A DNA stretch of 64,000 nt from Psychroserpens damuponensis (GCF_000826655.1 NZ_JXJO01000019.1:62001-126000); one strand, 5' to 3'; numbered from the stretch's first letter, positions 1 to 10,021 are shown. The notes: generated from the sequence alone by a model not told the origin. Made by a program: numbers and translations.

Positions 1-748
1 AGGTAAACTCTAAGGCGTCATAGCCTTTTTTTAGAAATGTAAGATCATTAGCGCTTGGCAATTCATAAGTCTCATTACGCTTAGCAATAAAAGGTTCTTC
101 CCAATGATTTCCTGAGTAGAATTTTCCGTTCATGGTACTGTCTTTTACTGTAGCCGTAAATAAAAATGCATGTGCACCATCAAAGGTTGATAGCTTCATA
201 ATATCACCATCCATAACGCCTTCTAAATAACGATAATCTCCTGTTGTTGTTCTAAAAGTCCCTGTAACCTCAGTTCCATTTTGTTCAAAAACACCTTTTG
301 CTATATATTTATCTTCTTCGGAATTTGGACTAAACACAGTCTCCCAATTACCTGTCACATTTTGACTAGGTGTTTCATTTTTAATGCTGAAACGATCCTT
401 ATTTGATAATTCTGCCGAGAAAGACACCACGCGATCTAAACTTTCTTTTACAAAACTTCCTTTGAGATGCCCATCTTTTAAAACTGCTTTAATATAGCCT
501 TCAAAAACTGGAGTTTTTATGACAATTGTATCGTGAGAATACGTTATATCTGTAACTAGAATCACTTCATCAGCATTAGAAATTTTTAGGGCATCTCGAG
601 ATGTTACTTCAAAATTAAATGGTAACACTTCGGTATCAGTTAATTGCAATTCTGCTCTCCAAACTCCTTCTGGCAATGCATCTGAACGATTGAGATTACA
701 ACCAAAAACAAGTATTAATATTGGTAAAAGAATTAGTTTTCGCATCAT
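1..748 (-). CDS. TlpA-family thioredoxin-like lipoprotein, N-terminal part (gene runs off the left edge)
   Basis: The reading frame is open from the window edge to an ATG pair at 748/745. The N-terminus is a lipoprotein signal (MMRKLILLPILILVFGC, Cys 17 lipidated). The visible ~248 residues form the beta-rich domain that precedes the thioredoxin fold in flavobacterial TlpA-type disulfide reductases (motifs LPEGVWRAELQL, FDGAHAFLFTATV, NHWEEPF). The redoxin domain with its CxxC would lie beyond the edge, so the function is inferred from the N-terminal domain only. An in-frame ATG at 769 lies almost on the predicted transcription start, so 748 is preferred. It is divergent from pheT. Confidence 0.65.
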   Translation of the reverse strand, partial: MMRKLILLPILILVFGCNLNRSDALPEGVWRAELQLTDTEVLPFNFEVTSRDALKISNADEVILVTDITYSHDTIVIKTPVFEGYIKAVLKDGHLKGSFVKESLDRVVSFSAELSNKDRFSIKNETPSQNVTGNWETVFSPNSEEDKYIAKGVFEQNGTEVTGTFRTTTGDYRYLEGVMDGDIMKLSTFDGAHAFLFTATVKDSTMNGKFYSGNHWEEPFIAKRNETYELPSANDLTFLKKGYDALEFT

Positions 749-779
749 GAGCTTTATTTTTAAAAACATTTCGTCTCCA

Positions 780-814
780 CAAATATAAACTTCTTACAAC
801 TATTGTCTAGCAAA
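780..814 (-). promoter_or_regulatory. Promoter of the TlpA-like lipoprotein gene
   Basis: On the minus strand a -7 box TATATTTG (787 to 780) is preceded after 23 bases by TTTG (814 to 811). This fits the Bacteroidetes housekeeping promoter. Transcription would start near 773, giving a leader of about 25 bases to the ATG at 748. Confidence 0.55.
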
Positions 815-918
815 GTGTTTAATATCAATCTTTTTTTGGGTTTTTAAAATTTCCGAAGAAAATATTAAGATTAGGGCTATTTTTTAACAAAAAACTATCG
901 CTAAACTATTAGTATTAT

Positions 919-926
919 TATCTTTG
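919..926 (+). promoter_or_regulatory. -7 box of the pheT promoter
   Basis: TATCTTTG matches the consensus TAnnTTTG exactly and lies 20 bases before the pheT ATG, giving a short leader. No clear -33 TTG is visible. Confidence 0.5.
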
Positions 927-946
927 CCAATTGACAAAATAAGACG

Positions 947-3376
947 ATGAAAATATCATACAACTGGCTAAAACAATTTTTAAAAACCGATTGGCCTGCT
1001 GAGAAAACTGGAGATTTATTAACCGATTTAGGTCTAGAAATTGAAGGTATAGACAGTTACCAATCTGTAAAAGGAGGATTAGAGGGTATTGTTGTAGGTG
1101 AGGTTTTAACTTGCGTACAACATCCAAATGCAGATAGATTAAAAGTAACTACTGTAAATATTGGTGCTAACGAACCATTACAAATTGTTTGTGGAGCTCC
1201 TAATGTTGCTGCTGGTCAAAAAGTGCCTGTTGCTACTATTGGAACCACTTTATATACTGAAACTGGTGAAGCCTGGAAAATCAAGAAAGGAAAAATTAGA
1301 GGTGAGCAAAGTCACGGTATGATTTGCGCTGAAGACGAATTAGGTCTTGGAAAATCTCATGATGGGATTATGGTTCTTGATGCCGACATTGAAGTTGGAG
1401 CACTAGCTTCAGATATATTTGATATCGAAAATGATGAGGTTTTTGAAATAGGCTTAACTCCAAACAGAGCAGATGCCATGAGTCATTATGGTGTTGCTCG
1501 TGATTTAAAAGCGGGTTTATTACAAACTGATGATATTAATACTGAATTAATAACACCATCGGTTAGCTCGTTTCACGTAGACCGTAGATCACTAAAAGTA
1601 AGTGTCGAGGTTGAAGATTACAATTTGGCTCCTCGCTACTGTGGTATAACTATTACAGGTATTAAAGTTGAAGATTCACCTGCCTGGATACAACACAGAT
1701 TAAAAGCTATTGGTTTAACACCAAAAAACAATATTGTTGACATTACCAACTACGTGTTACATGAATTAGGGCAACCATTGCATGCCTTTGATGCTGCTAA
1801 AATTTCGGGAAGTAAAGTGGTTGTAAAAACCTTACCTGAAGGCACATTATTTACGACTCTAGATGATGTAGAGCGCAAACTAAGTGCTGATGATCTAATG
1901 ATTTGCGATGACGAAAAACCAATGTGCATTGCTGGTGTTTTTGGAGGTGCGTATTCTGGTGTTACCGAAACGACTACTAGTATTTTCTTAGAAAGTGCAT
2001 ATTTTAACCCTGTGAGTGTTAGAAAAACAGCTAAACGTCACGGCTTAAATACTGATGCATCGTTTAGATTTGAAAGAGGTATTGACCCAAATATTACAGA
2101 TTATGCTTTAAAACGTGCCGCTTTATTAATTACTGAAATAGCTGGTGGTGAAATTTCTAGCGATTTGATGGATTCATATCCTAAAAAAATAGAAGATTTT
2201 CAAGTACGCCTTAGTTTTGATAATGCTGCTAAATTAATTGGAGAAGAAATCCCTAAAGAAACTATAAAACGAATTTTATCGTCTTTAGACATTAAAGTCA
2301 ATAATGTTACAGAAACCGGCTTAGGACTTACCGTTCCTGCTTATCGTAATGATGTACAACGCGAGGCAGATGTTATTGAAGAAATTTTACGTGTTTATGG
2401 TTATAACAATATTGCAACCACCGAAAAGTTAAATGCTTCTATTTCAAATACGTCTAAATTTGAAGATTATAAGCTTCAAAATGTTATTGGAAATCAATTA
2501 GCTTCACAAGGTTTTTATGAAATATTATCTAACTCGCTTACGTCTCCTAAATATATTGCTTTAAGTGAGCAATTAAAGGAAGAACACAATGTTGAAATGC
2601 TTAATCCTTTGAGTAATGATTTGAGCGTAATGCGCCAGAGCTTATTGTTTTCTGGATTAGAAGCCGTGAGTTATAATATCAATAGAAAACGTGAAAATTT
2701 AAAACTATACGAATATGGAAAAACGTATCATAGTTATAATGAAGGTCGTGAAGAATACAAACACCTCTCTCTATTTTTAACGGGAAATAAATCTAATTTA
2801 AGATGGAATGCACCTGTACAAAAAAGTGATTTCTTTTATTTAAAAGGTATTGTAAATAGTACGTTAGAACGTTTAGGCTTATCTAGACATAAGGTTTCAC
2901 CTACTAAAAGCGATGTGTTTAGCGAAGGCATTAGCTTATCGATAGGAAAAAAGAAATTAGTAGATTTTGGTATCGTAAACAGAACTGTTTTGAAGCATTT
3001 TGGGATATCACAAGAAGTTCTTTATGCCGATTTTAATTGGGATAATGTTATAGATATGGCAAAGCATAACTCTATTTCATACAAAGAGCTACCAAAATAC
3101 CCTTTAGTACGTCGAGATTTTGCATTACTATTAAATGAAGATGTTACTTTTGAAGCTATTGACAAGATTGCGATGCAAACAGAAAAACAACTTCTTAAAG
3201 ATGTAGATTTATTTGATGTGTATCAAGGTAAAAATCTTCCGAAGGGAAAGAAAAGTTATGCTGTTAGCTTTATGATACAAGACGAAAACAAAACTCTTAC
3301 AGACAAACAGATAGATAAAATAATGAATAAACTACAAGCTAATTTTGAAAAGCAGCTTGGCGCTGAATTAAGGTAG
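947..3376 (+). CDS. pheT: Phenylalanyl-tRNA synthetase beta subunit
   Basis: Charges tRNA-Phe as the beta half of the (alpha-beta)2 cytosolic synthetase. The 809 residues match the usual bacterial length. Domains in order: N-terminal segment MKISYNWLKQF, EMAP-like tRNA-binding domain (about 40-150, HPNADRLKV), B3/B4 editing domain (about 215-380), B5 (about 405-480, ending near READVIEEILRVYGY), catalytic-like core (about 490-700) and the FDX-ACB anticodon-binding domain (about 712-809, YPLVRRDFALLL). The alpha subunit gene is not adjacent, which is common in Bacteroidetes. The start is set by the -7 box at 919. The stop is two bases before the next gene. Confidence 0.97.
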   Translation: MKISYNWLKQFLKTDWPAEKTGDLLTDLGLEIEGIDSYQSVKGGLEGIVVGEVLTCVQHPNADRLKVTTVNIGANEPLQIVCGAPNVAAGQKVPVATIGTTLYTETGEAWKIKKGKIRGEQSHGMICAEDELGLGKSHDGIMVLDADIEVGALASDIFDIENDEVFEIGLTPNRADAMSHYGVARDLKAGLLQTDDINTELITPSVSSFHVDRRSLKVSVEVEDYNLAPRYCGITITGIKVEDSPAWIQHRLKAIGLTPKNNIVDITNYVLHELGQPLHAFDAAKISGSKVVVKTLPEGTLFTTLDDVERKLSADDLMICDDEKPMCIAGVFGGAYSGVTETTTSIFLESAYFNPVSVRKTAKRHGLNTDASFRFERGIDPNITDYALKRAALLITEIAGGEISSDLMDSYPKKIEDFQVRLSFDNAAKLIGEEIPKETIKRILSSLDIKVNNVTETGLGLTVPAYRNDVQREADVIEEILRVYGYNNIATTEKLNASISNTSKFEDYKLQNVIGNQLASQGFYEILSNSLTSPKYIALSEQLKEEHNVEMLNPLSNDLSVMRQSLLFSGLEAVSYNINRKRENLKLYEYGKTYHSYNEGREEYKHLSLFLTGNKSNLRWNAPVQKSDFFYLKGIVNSTLERLGLSRHKVSPTKSDVFSEGISLSIGKKKLVDFGIVNRTVLKHFGISQEVLYADFNWDNVIDMAKHNSISYKELPKYPLVRRDFALLLNEDVTFEAIDKIAMQTEKQLLKDVDLFDVYQGKNLPKGKKSYAVSFMIQDENKTLTDKQIDKIMNKLQANFEKQLGAELR

Positions 3377-3378
3377 AT

Positions 3379-4233
3379 TTGTTAAAAATAAAGGTTCTTT
3401 TTTTTATTACTTGCTTTTTTAGTTTTACAACAGCTATGGTTTCACAAACTATAGTAAATACTAAACTAAAAGACTCATCGTCTATTTGGGATTTAATGAA
3501 GCATGATGCTAAATTCACTGTTAAAAGTGTTGCACATTCTTTATCTCGTCCTGCACAATGGAAAGGAAAGGATTATAAAAAACTCGGTATTCTTGTAGCT
3601 GGTACTGCAACGTTGAGTCTTGCCGACCAACCTTTACGAGATTGGTCACAAGAAAACAGAACCCATTTTCCAAAAATATTAAGAGATTTTGGTTGGTATT
3701 TTGGAAGTCCGCAAAACTATTTTGCTGTAAATACGGGTTTATATACATTTGGGTTACTAACAAAAAATGAGAAAGTACGTAAAACAAGTGTTCTTATCAT
3801 TTCGTCATCATTTACTACAGGCTTAATTCAAACACTTACTAAAACAACGGTTGGTAGAGCACGCCCTGGTTCTGGATTTAACAATTATACATTTAATCCA
3901 TTTTCTGGTGAGGCGACGTATAGGTCATTTCCTTCTGGACACACGATATTATCTATGACAATGGCGCACTCAATAGCAAAGCAGTTTGATAATACTTGGG
4001 TAAAAGTTGGTATTTATAGTATTGGAGCCATACCTCCTATTTCTAGAGTTATTGATGACGCACATTGGATTACAGATATTGCATTTAGCACTGCACTTAG
4101 TATTATTGTGGTTGATTGCATTGACAATTACCTATTTAAAGAAGACGCTTATGATTATCCTAAAAAGAAAAAACTTATTTCATGGAATTTTAGATTTAGC
4201 AGTAATCAAATAGGTATTGTAGGTACATTTTAA
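3379..4233 (+). CDS. PAP2-family membrane-associated phosphatase
   Basis: Acid-phosphatase/phosphatidate phosphatase fold, likely acting on a lipid phosphate on the outer side of the inner membrane. All three PAP2 motifs are present: KTTVGRARP (K-x6-RP), PSGH, and SRVIDDAHWITD (SR-x5-H-x3-D). The start is TTG at 3379, two bases after pheT; it supplies a good signal peptide (MLKIKVLFFITCFFSFTTAM), which the next ATG would remove. Probably cotranscribed with pheT and ended by the hairpin at 4241. The substrate (undecaprenyl pyrophosphate, phosphatidate or other) cannot be told. Confidence 0.85.
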   Translation: MLKIKVLFFITCFFSFTTAMVSQTIVNTKLKDSSSIWDLMKHDAKFTVKSVAHSLSRPAQWKGKDYKKLGILVAGTATLSLADQPLRDWSQENRTHFPKILRDFGWYFGSPQNYFAVNTGLYTFGLLTKNEKVRKTSVLIISSSFTTGLIQTLTKTTVGRARPGSGFNNYTFNPFSGEATYRSFPSGHTILSMTMAHSIAKQFDNTWVKVGIYSIGAIPPISRVIDDAHWITDIAFSTALSIIVVDCIDNYLFKEDAYDYPKKKKLISWNFRFSSNQIGIVGTF

Positions 4234-4240
4234 TAAAATG

Positions 4241-4273
4241 AAAAAGCCCTTTCCAATTGAAAAGGCTTTTTTT
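4241..4273. terminator. Bidirectional terminator between convergent genes
   Basis: AAAAAGCC and TTTC pair with GAAA and GGCTTTTT around the loop CAATT, with one internal C/A mismatch, and a T-run follows. The A-run on the other side serves the minus-strand lipoprotein gene. Confidence 0.8.
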
Positions 4274-4287
4274 ATACTTCACTTTAT

Positions 4288-6012
4288 TTAGCGTGTTAAA
4301 TTTCCAGTTCCCGAACAGTTATTTCCGTTTTCAACGCAATCATCACCTGTAACCTCTTCTTGACTGCTTGCAAAAGAGCCATCAAACGAATCTGTTAATG
4401 GGTCATAAGTATATTGAGCTGTATAATTTGCAACTTTAAAGTCCACTCCTCCGCATGATGGTGTAAAATAATCATGGTACACCGTATTAATAATTAAAAT
4501 ATTGTTTTCAAAAGTAAAATTGTTTGTCACATAGTTTCCACCAGAATCATCTTCGGCAGTTACTGTATAGTCTTCATTTAATGTTATAGTCCCAGTGTAA
4601 TTATCTGAAGAAGATCCGCCATCTCCAGTACTTACACAATTAGACATCTCTTGTAAGTTCCAAGGGCCAAAAACGTCAATAGACATTCTCTCATATGAAT
4701 AAACATAATTATTTCCCTCAGCAACAACCATACTTGTTTCTGTAAGCTCTATAATTTGTTGAGAAACATTACCACTAAAATCACCTTCTGTAAAGTTTAA
4801 ATCTATAGTATTTCCAGTAATATTATAATTACCTCCTGTTGACTCAGGTTCATCGCAATTACCTAAATCTTGAGATGAAAAATTAGTAGATGTAAAAACT
4901 ACTTTTTCAACACAATCCGGATTAAAAATTTCTCCTCCATTGAAAAGAACAGAATTTGCTCGCCAAGTACCAATAATAAGATGTTCATATTCTGAACCTA
5001 CAGTAGCCGAGCCAAATGCAACGCATCCATAGTCATCAATTACCATAACATAGTAATTACCATCTCCTGGAGCAGTTATTGAATGACCTATTAACTCTGT
5101 GCTCATATCACCAGTAGACCAATAAAAATCATAATTGGCAGAATCTCCATTAACAATTGCTACCAAAAGATTATCAGGATCAACACCAACTATAACTTCT
5201 AATGTAGAATTCTCACATGAGTTCTCATCGAGATCAACAACTTCAGAACACACAAAATCTGTGTAAGGAATTGAGCAAGAATCGTCTCCATTATTAGATG
5301 ATGATCTATTATTAGAGCAATCTCCAAACATATCACACTGTACCATACCAGCTGTGCTTTTGGGTATGATTTCTATCCCTTGCTCAATAGTTGCAGAACT
5401 ATAGAGCACAGCAATACCAGCCATTACAGCTACAAAAACTAAAGTATTTAGGCTTGCCCTATTATTCCCGTTACTACTAGAAACGTAGGCAAAATGCTCA
5501 AAAGTTCCTAAATTTTGATTTATAGCTTGAGAAAACAACACATCATCTTGACTATTTAAAAAGTTGCCAACAGTATTCATTTGAATAGACGCTGTTAATT
5601 GATTAACTCCATCTTCTCCACCATACAAGGTAACACCATCTTCAAACCCTATAAAAACCTCATTAAAAATATCTCCTGTCAACCCATTTTGCTGATACAG
5701 AGATTGTATCTCACCTACTCCATTAAATACCATAATTGTAGATATACCAGAGCCATCATCGCTAACAATATGAGTTAGCCGTTCTATATTCCCAGCACTA
5801 TCATGCTTAAAATAACTTGTTAATTGATTGTTTGTCGTATTATCAACATAAGTAGATTTAGGAGCAATTGTATTGGGACTAACAGGTTCAACATGTCGTA
5901 TAATAGTTAATCCATTGTCTTCATTGACATCTTGAGTATCATTATCATTAGAACAAGAAAATAAAACAGTAATTAAACTAAATAACACATAAAATCGAAT
6001 ATTTTTTTTCAT
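4288..6012 (-). CDS. Surface lipoprotein with SprB-like and two lipocalin-like domains
   Basis: 574 residues with lipoprotein signal MKKNIRFYVLFSLITVLFSC. The N-terminal third has the pattern of Bacteroidetes lipoproteins with sugar-binding-like repeats (YFKHDSAGNIERLTHIV). A hydrophobic stretch (LVFVAVMAGIAVLY, about residue 192) sits in the middle. Next come a Cys-rich linker and a SprB-type segment (YDFYWSTGDMSTE, then GNYYVMVIDDYGC). The last half holds two lipocalin-like/META-type domains (IIGTWRANSVLF and FGPWNLQEMSNC) with paired cysteines. No enzyme motif is seen; a role as an exposed binding or adhesive lipoprotein is inferred. It stands alone between terminator and tpx. Confidence 0.7.
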   Translation of the reverse strand: MKKNIRFYVLFSLITVLFSCSNDNDTQDVNEDNGLTIIRHVEPVSPNTIAPKSTYVDNTTNNQLTSYFKHDSAGNIERLTHIVSDDGSGISTIMVFNGVGEIQSLYQQNGLTGDIFNEVFIGFEDGVTLYGGEDGVNQLTASIQMNTVGNFLNSQDDVLFSQAINQNLGTFEHFAYVSSSNGNNRASLNTLVFVAVMAGIAVLYSSATIEQGIEIIPKSTAGMVQCDMFGDCSNNRSSSNNGDDSCSIPYTDFVCSEVVDLDENSCENSTLEVIVGVDPDNLLVAIVNGDSANYDFYWSTGDMSTELIGHSITAPGDGNYYVMVIDDYGCVAFGSATVGSEYEHLIIGTWRANSVLFNGGEIFNPDCVEKVVFTSTNFSSQDLGNCDEPESTGGNYNITGNTIDLNFTEGDFSGNVSQQIIELTETSMVVAEGNNYVYSYERMSIDVFGPWNLQEMSNCVSTGDGGSSSDNYTGTITLNEDYTVTAEDDSGGNYVTNNFTFENNILIINTVYHDYFTPSCGGVDFKVANYTAQYTYDPLTDSFDGSFASSQEEVTGDDCVENGNNCSGTGNLTR

Positions 6013-6263
6013 AATAGGTTCACATTTAAATTAATAGCTTTTACAAAAAACGACAACTTTACTTTACTAAAGTATACCTAGTATTAGGTAAATTATTTAA
6101 AACAGATTAGCACAATCAATAGCGTACTTCAAGTAAATAAAAGTTTAGTAAATCTTTTTATATGAAAACTGCATATCTGTTAAACTAATGTAAAATATCG
6201 TACAGACCTTGCTTTAAAGATTCAAATATTCCTTAATTTTAACATTCATAAAAACAATAAATC

Positions 6264-6764
6264 ATGGCAAAAGTTACATTAGGCGGACATCCAGTAAACA
6301 CATCAGGAACATTACCTTCAAAAGGGACAAAAACTCCAGATTTTAAATTAACAACAACAGATTTAGGTACAAAATCATTAAGTGATTATACTGGACATAA
6401 TTTGGTATTAAACGTTTTTCCTAGTGTAGACACAGGAACTTGCGCAACTTCTATAAGAGAATTTAATAAAGCAGCTAGCACCTTAGAGAACACTAAAGTA
6501 TTATGCATCTCTAAAGATTTACCATTTGCTATGGCGCGTTTTTGTGGCGCAGAAGGTCTAGATAATGTAGAGAGTTTATCAGATTTTAGAGATGGTAACT
6601 TCGGAAAAGCTTATGGACTGGATTTTATCGACGGAGGATTTGAATCATTGCTATCTAGATGCGTTATCGTTGTAGATACGGAAGGAAAAGTTATCTATAC
6701 AGAACAAGTTCAAGAAATTGCAGATGAGCCAAATTACAAAGCAGCCTTAGAAGCTTTGAAATAA
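6264..6764 (+). CDS. tpx: Thiol peroxidase (atypical 2-Cys peroxiredoxin)
   Basis: Reduces hydrogen and alkyl peroxides in the cytoplasm using thioredoxin. The 166 residues match Tpx length. The peroxidatic Cys is in SVDTGTCATSIREF and the resolving Cys in MARFCGAEG, the Tpx spacing. It lacks a signal peptide. Its 3' end and stop are duplicated directly downstream (see the repeat at 6732-6810), but the reading frame is intact. Confidence 0.95.
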   Translation: MAKVTLGGHPVNTSGTLPSKGTKTPDFKLTTTDLGTKSLSDYTGHNLVLNVFPSVDTGTCATSIREFNKAASTLENTKVLCISKDLPFAMARFCGAEGLDNVESLSDFRDGNFGKAYGLDFIDGGFESLLSRCVIVVDTEGKVIYTEQVQEIADEPNYKAALEALK

Positions 6765-6810
6765 ATCATATCATTAATTACAAAGCAGCCTTAGAAGCTT
6801 TGAAATAAAT
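6732..6810 (+). repeat. 35-bp direct duplication of the tpx 3' end
   Basis: Bases 6732-6766 (last coding residues plus stop of tpx) are repeated without mismatch at 6776-6810, a 44-bp offset. A third, decayed copy of the core (aagctttgagata, about 6839-6851) follows. This looks like a local tandem duplication. Confidence 0.85.
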
Positions 6811-6931
6811 TATATTCTTATGTATAAAGCTATATTTTAAGCTTTGAGATAATTAAATAAGTAATTTACGATATTAAATGAAGATAAATTGTTTTAAAGT
6901 TATTAGAATTTCCGCAGCACATTCCTAATTC

Positions 6932-7300
6932 ATGCAAAAAAAAGAATCGTTTCTTATTAACAGACTTAAAAGCGTAGGATATGCGTTTAAAGGCGCCGTG
7001 TATTTAATTAGAACTGAGGCGAGTATTAAAGTACAATTAGGATGTGCAATAGCTATTTCAATTGCAGGATTTTACTTTGATATTTCTCAAATAGAATGGC
7101 TCTTTCAAATTGGTTTTATTGGTTTAGTAATGAGCTTAGAAGGGATAAACACTGCCATAGAAAACATTGCAGATTTTGTACATCCTGATAGACATTATGC
7201 AATAGGTAAGATAAAAGATATATCTGCTGGAGCGGTTTTCATTGCTGCCATTAGTGCTGCTATTGCTGCTTTGGTAATTTATATTCCAAAGATCTTTTAA
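6932..7300 (+). CDS. dgkA: Diacylglycerol/undecaprenol kinase family protein
   Basis: Small trimeric-type integral membrane kinase of 122 residues with three membrane helices. The family signature EGINTAIENIADFV is present and followed by HPDRHYAIGKIKDISAGAV. In Gram-positive relatives the enzyme phosphorylates undecaprenol; in Enterobacteria it phosphorylates diacylglycerol. The substrate here is not decidable. It lies between tpx and ftsK, an order often kept in flavobacteria. Confidence 0.9.
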   Translation: MQKKESFLINRLKSVGYAFKGAVYLIRTEASIKVQLGCAIAISIAGFYFDISQIEWLFQIGFIGLVMSLEGINTAIENIADFVHPDRHYAIGKIKDISAGAVFIAAISAAIAALVIYIPKIF

Positions 7301-7368
7301 GCATTCTAAATTATCAATTACATAAATGGTTTAAATACTTTTAAGTTAGGATAAACGTTAGTTATTTG

Positions 7369-7376
7369 TATTTTTG
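7369..7376 (+). promoter_or_regulatory. Probable -7 box upstream of ftsK
   Basis: TATTTTTG fits TAnnTTTG and lies 89 bases before the ATG chosen for ftsK, so the leader would be rather long (about 80 bases). Confidence 0.35.
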
Positions 7377-7465
7377 TTACGTTGTACATACGACGTCTTA
7401 CTGAACTAGATTCAGCATCTTAAATATTGAACTAATTAAGGCTTCCGTTGGTACGGAAAGTGAAC

Positions 7466-9892
7466 ATGGCAAAGAAAAAAACCAAGACAAAAAGCAAAGC
7501 TAAAACCACTGCAAAAGTTAAAAAAACTCCGTCATTTAAAAAGCCGAGTTTAAAACTATCGAGTCAGCAAAAACTGATTTTTGGTAGCTTATTAATTATA
7601 CTTGGTATTTTAATGTTTGTTGCTTTTCTATCTTTTTTCTTCACAGGTCAGGCAGATCAAAGTACACTTTCTGAAATGACTTCTCGAGATATAAAAACAC
7701 AAAATTGGCTTAACAAATTAGGTGCCTGGACTAGTGACTTTTTTATTAATAAAGGGTTTGGTATCTCTTCGTTTATCTTTTCTGGTTTATTGTTTTTATC
7801 AGGAATCTATATCACGCTAGACATCAATAAAGCAAGATTACGTCGCCATTGGATTTGGGGAACGCTAATTATTATATGGCTATCTGTATTTTTTGGCTTC
7901 TTCTCCCATAAATATGATACCCTTGGCGGTACTATTGGCTTTGAAATCAATTCCTTTATACAAGATTATATAGGCAAACTAGGCACTACGCTCCTACTTT
8001 TGTTTGTATTAATAACCTATTTAGCCATTAGATTTGGTGTTAATGGAGAGACATTTGTAAACTTATTTAAACGTGCCAAGAGTGATCTTCAAAGTGAAAT
8101 GAACACAGCTAATGAAGACTCGACATTTACAGTTGATAATGATTTATCTGCCGAAGCCGATGCCATTAAAGCTGCTTTAGACCTCAAAGTTGAAGAACCT
8201 TCAAAACCTAAAGAGCCTGTTAAAAAAACTGAACCTGTTATAACGCAAACTTTAGAACCAGAATTAAAAACAGAGATTAAAAAAGAAGATCCTAATAAAG
8301 AGGCTGAGCTAAGTATCGAAATTGAAACTGTAGAAGAAGAGATTTCTGAAACCGATAATTTATCTAATAAATTGGTTGAAGATTATGGACAATTTGACCC
8401 TACATTAGATCTAAGCAAGTTTAAATTCCCTCCTTTAGATTTATTAAAAAAATACGATACCGAAGGCATTACCATAAACCAAGAAGAACTAGAAGAAAAT
8501 AAAAATAGAATTGTTGAGACTTTAAACAATTATAAAATTGGTATCTCTAGTATAAAAGCAACCATTGGTCCTACAGTTACACTTTATGAAATTGTTCCAG
8601 AAGCTGGTGTGCGTATTTCAAAAATTAAAAACCTTGAAGATGATATTGCGTTATCATTATCTGCATTAGGAATTCGAATTATTGCTCCTATACCAGGAAA
8701 AGGAACTATTGGAATAGAAGTCCCAAATAAAAATTCTACAATTGTTTCTATGCGATCTGTGATTGCTTCACAAAAATTTCAAAAGTCTGAAATGGAGCTC
8801 CCAATCGCATTTGGAAAAACAATTAGCAACGAAACATTTGTTGTTGATTTAGCAAAAATGCCTCACATGTTAATGGCAGGTGCAACAGGACAAGGTAAAT
8901 CGGTTGGACTAAATGCAGTATTAACGTCGCTACTTTATAAAAAACATCCTGCAGAAGTAAAGTTTGTTCTTGTAGATCCTAAAAAAGTAGAATTAACATT
9001 ATTTAATAAAATTGAGCGTCATTATTTAGCAAAACTTCCTGATAGTGAAGATGCCATCATAACAGACAACACAAAGGTTATCAATACATTAAACTCTTTA
9101 TGTATTGAGATGGATAACCGTTACGAAATGCTCAAAAATGCATTATGTCGTAATATTAAAGAATACAATACCAAATTTAAAGCACGAAAATTAAACCCTA
9201 ATGATGGTCATCAATTTTTACCGTACATTGTTTTAGTTGTAGATGAATTTGCCGATTTAATAATGACTGCTGGTAAAGAGGTAGAAACACCAATTGCTCG
9301 TTTAGCGCAATTAGCTCGTGCCATTGGAATACATTTAATAATTGCCACTCAAAGACCATCTGTAAATGTTATTACTGGTATTATTAAAGCCAATTTCCCA
9401 GCGCGTATTGCATTTAGAGTGACCTCAAAAATTGATTCTCGTACTATACTAGATGGTGGAGGCGCAGATCAACTAATTGGTCGAGGTGATATGTTATATA
9501 CCTCCGGAAATGAGATTACTCGTATACAATGTGCTTTTGTAGATACACCAGAAGTAGAAAGAATAACTGAATTTATTGGTGCGCAAAAGGCATATCCAGA
9601 CGCTCATTTACTCCCAGAATATGTTGGTGAAGAAAGTGGCACAAGTATTGATAATAACATTGCAGATAGAGATAAGTTATTTAGAGAAGCTGCCGAAATT
9701 ATTGTGACAGCACAACAAGGATCTGCTTCTTTATTACAACGAAAGTTAAAGTTAGGATACAATAGAGCTGGTCGTTTAATTGATCAATTGGAGGCGGCAG
9801 GAATTGTTGGTGGCTTTGAAGGTAGTAAAGCTAGACAAGTTTTAGTTCCTGATTTTGTGGCTCTTGATGCTTTATTGGCGAACGAAACTTAA
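7466..9892 (+). CDS. ftsK: DNA translocase FtsK/SpoIIIE
   Basis: Hexameric septal DNA pump that clears and aligns chromosome termini at division. 808 residues from ATG 7466; a TTG at 7448 would add six residues of no family character. A Lys-rich start is followed by about four membrane helices (residues ~40-200), an acidic/proline-bearing linker (~215-320), then the motor: Walker A GATGQGKS (~472), Walker B VLVVDEFADL (~589) and the ATQRPSV segment. The C-terminal winged-helix gamma domain (from ~735, SASLLQRKLKLGYNRAGRLID) reads orientation sequences in other bacteria. Followed by lolA. Confidence 0.96.
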   Translation: MAKKKTKTKSKAKTTAKVKKTPSFKKPSLKLSSQQKLIFGSLLIILGILMFVAFLSFFFTGQADQSTLSEMTSRDIKTQNWLNKLGAWTSDFFINKGFGISSFIFSGLLFLSGIYITLDINKARLRRHWIWGTLIIIWLSVFFGFFSHKYDTLGGTIGFEINSFIQDYIGKLGTTLLLLFVLITYLAIRFGVNGETFVNLFKRAKSDLQSEMNTANEDSTFTVDNDLSAEADAIKAALDLKVEEPSKPKEPVKKTEPVITQTLEPELKTEIKKEDPNKEAELSIEIETVEEEISETDNLSNKLVEDYGQFDPTLDLSKFKFPPLDLLKKYDTEGITINQEELEENKNRIVETLNNYKIGISSIKATIGPTVTLYEIVPEAGVRISKIKNLEDDIALSLSALGIRIIAPIPGKGTIGIEVPNKNSTIVSMRSVIASQKFQKSEMELPIAFGKTISNETFVVDLAKMPHMLMAGATGQGKSVGLNAVLTSLLYKKHPAEVKFVLVDPKKVELTLFNKIERHYLAKLPDSEDAIITDNTKVINTLNSLCIEMDNRYEMLKNALCRNIKEYNTKFKARKLNPNDGHQFLPYIVLVVDEFADLIMTAGKEVETPIARLAQLARAIGIHLIIATQRPSVNVITGIIKANFPARIAFRVTSKIDSRTILDGGGADQLIGRGDMLYTSGNEITRIQCAFVDTPEVERITEFIGAQKAYPDAHLLPEYVGEESGTSIDNNIADRDKLFREAAEIIVTAQQGSASLLQRKLKLGYNRAGRLIDQLEAAGIVGGFEGSKARQVLVPDFVALDALLANET

Positions 9893-10021
9893 TTAAAACG
9901 ATACATTTCCGAAGAGAAAATATTTAAAATAATGAAATAAGCATGCTCAAAACTTTATCTTCAAAATGAATGATTAATAGTGAAGAACATGTGCACATAA
10001 AGACATATTAAATAAAAACAC

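Noticed and set aside
3521-3787. Minus-strand frame of 88 codons within the PAP2 gene
   Set aside because: Antisense of a clear coding gene, no family match.
7448-7465. TTG start for ftsK
   Set aside because: The six added residues have no family match; ATG 7466 begins the conserved Lys-rich start.
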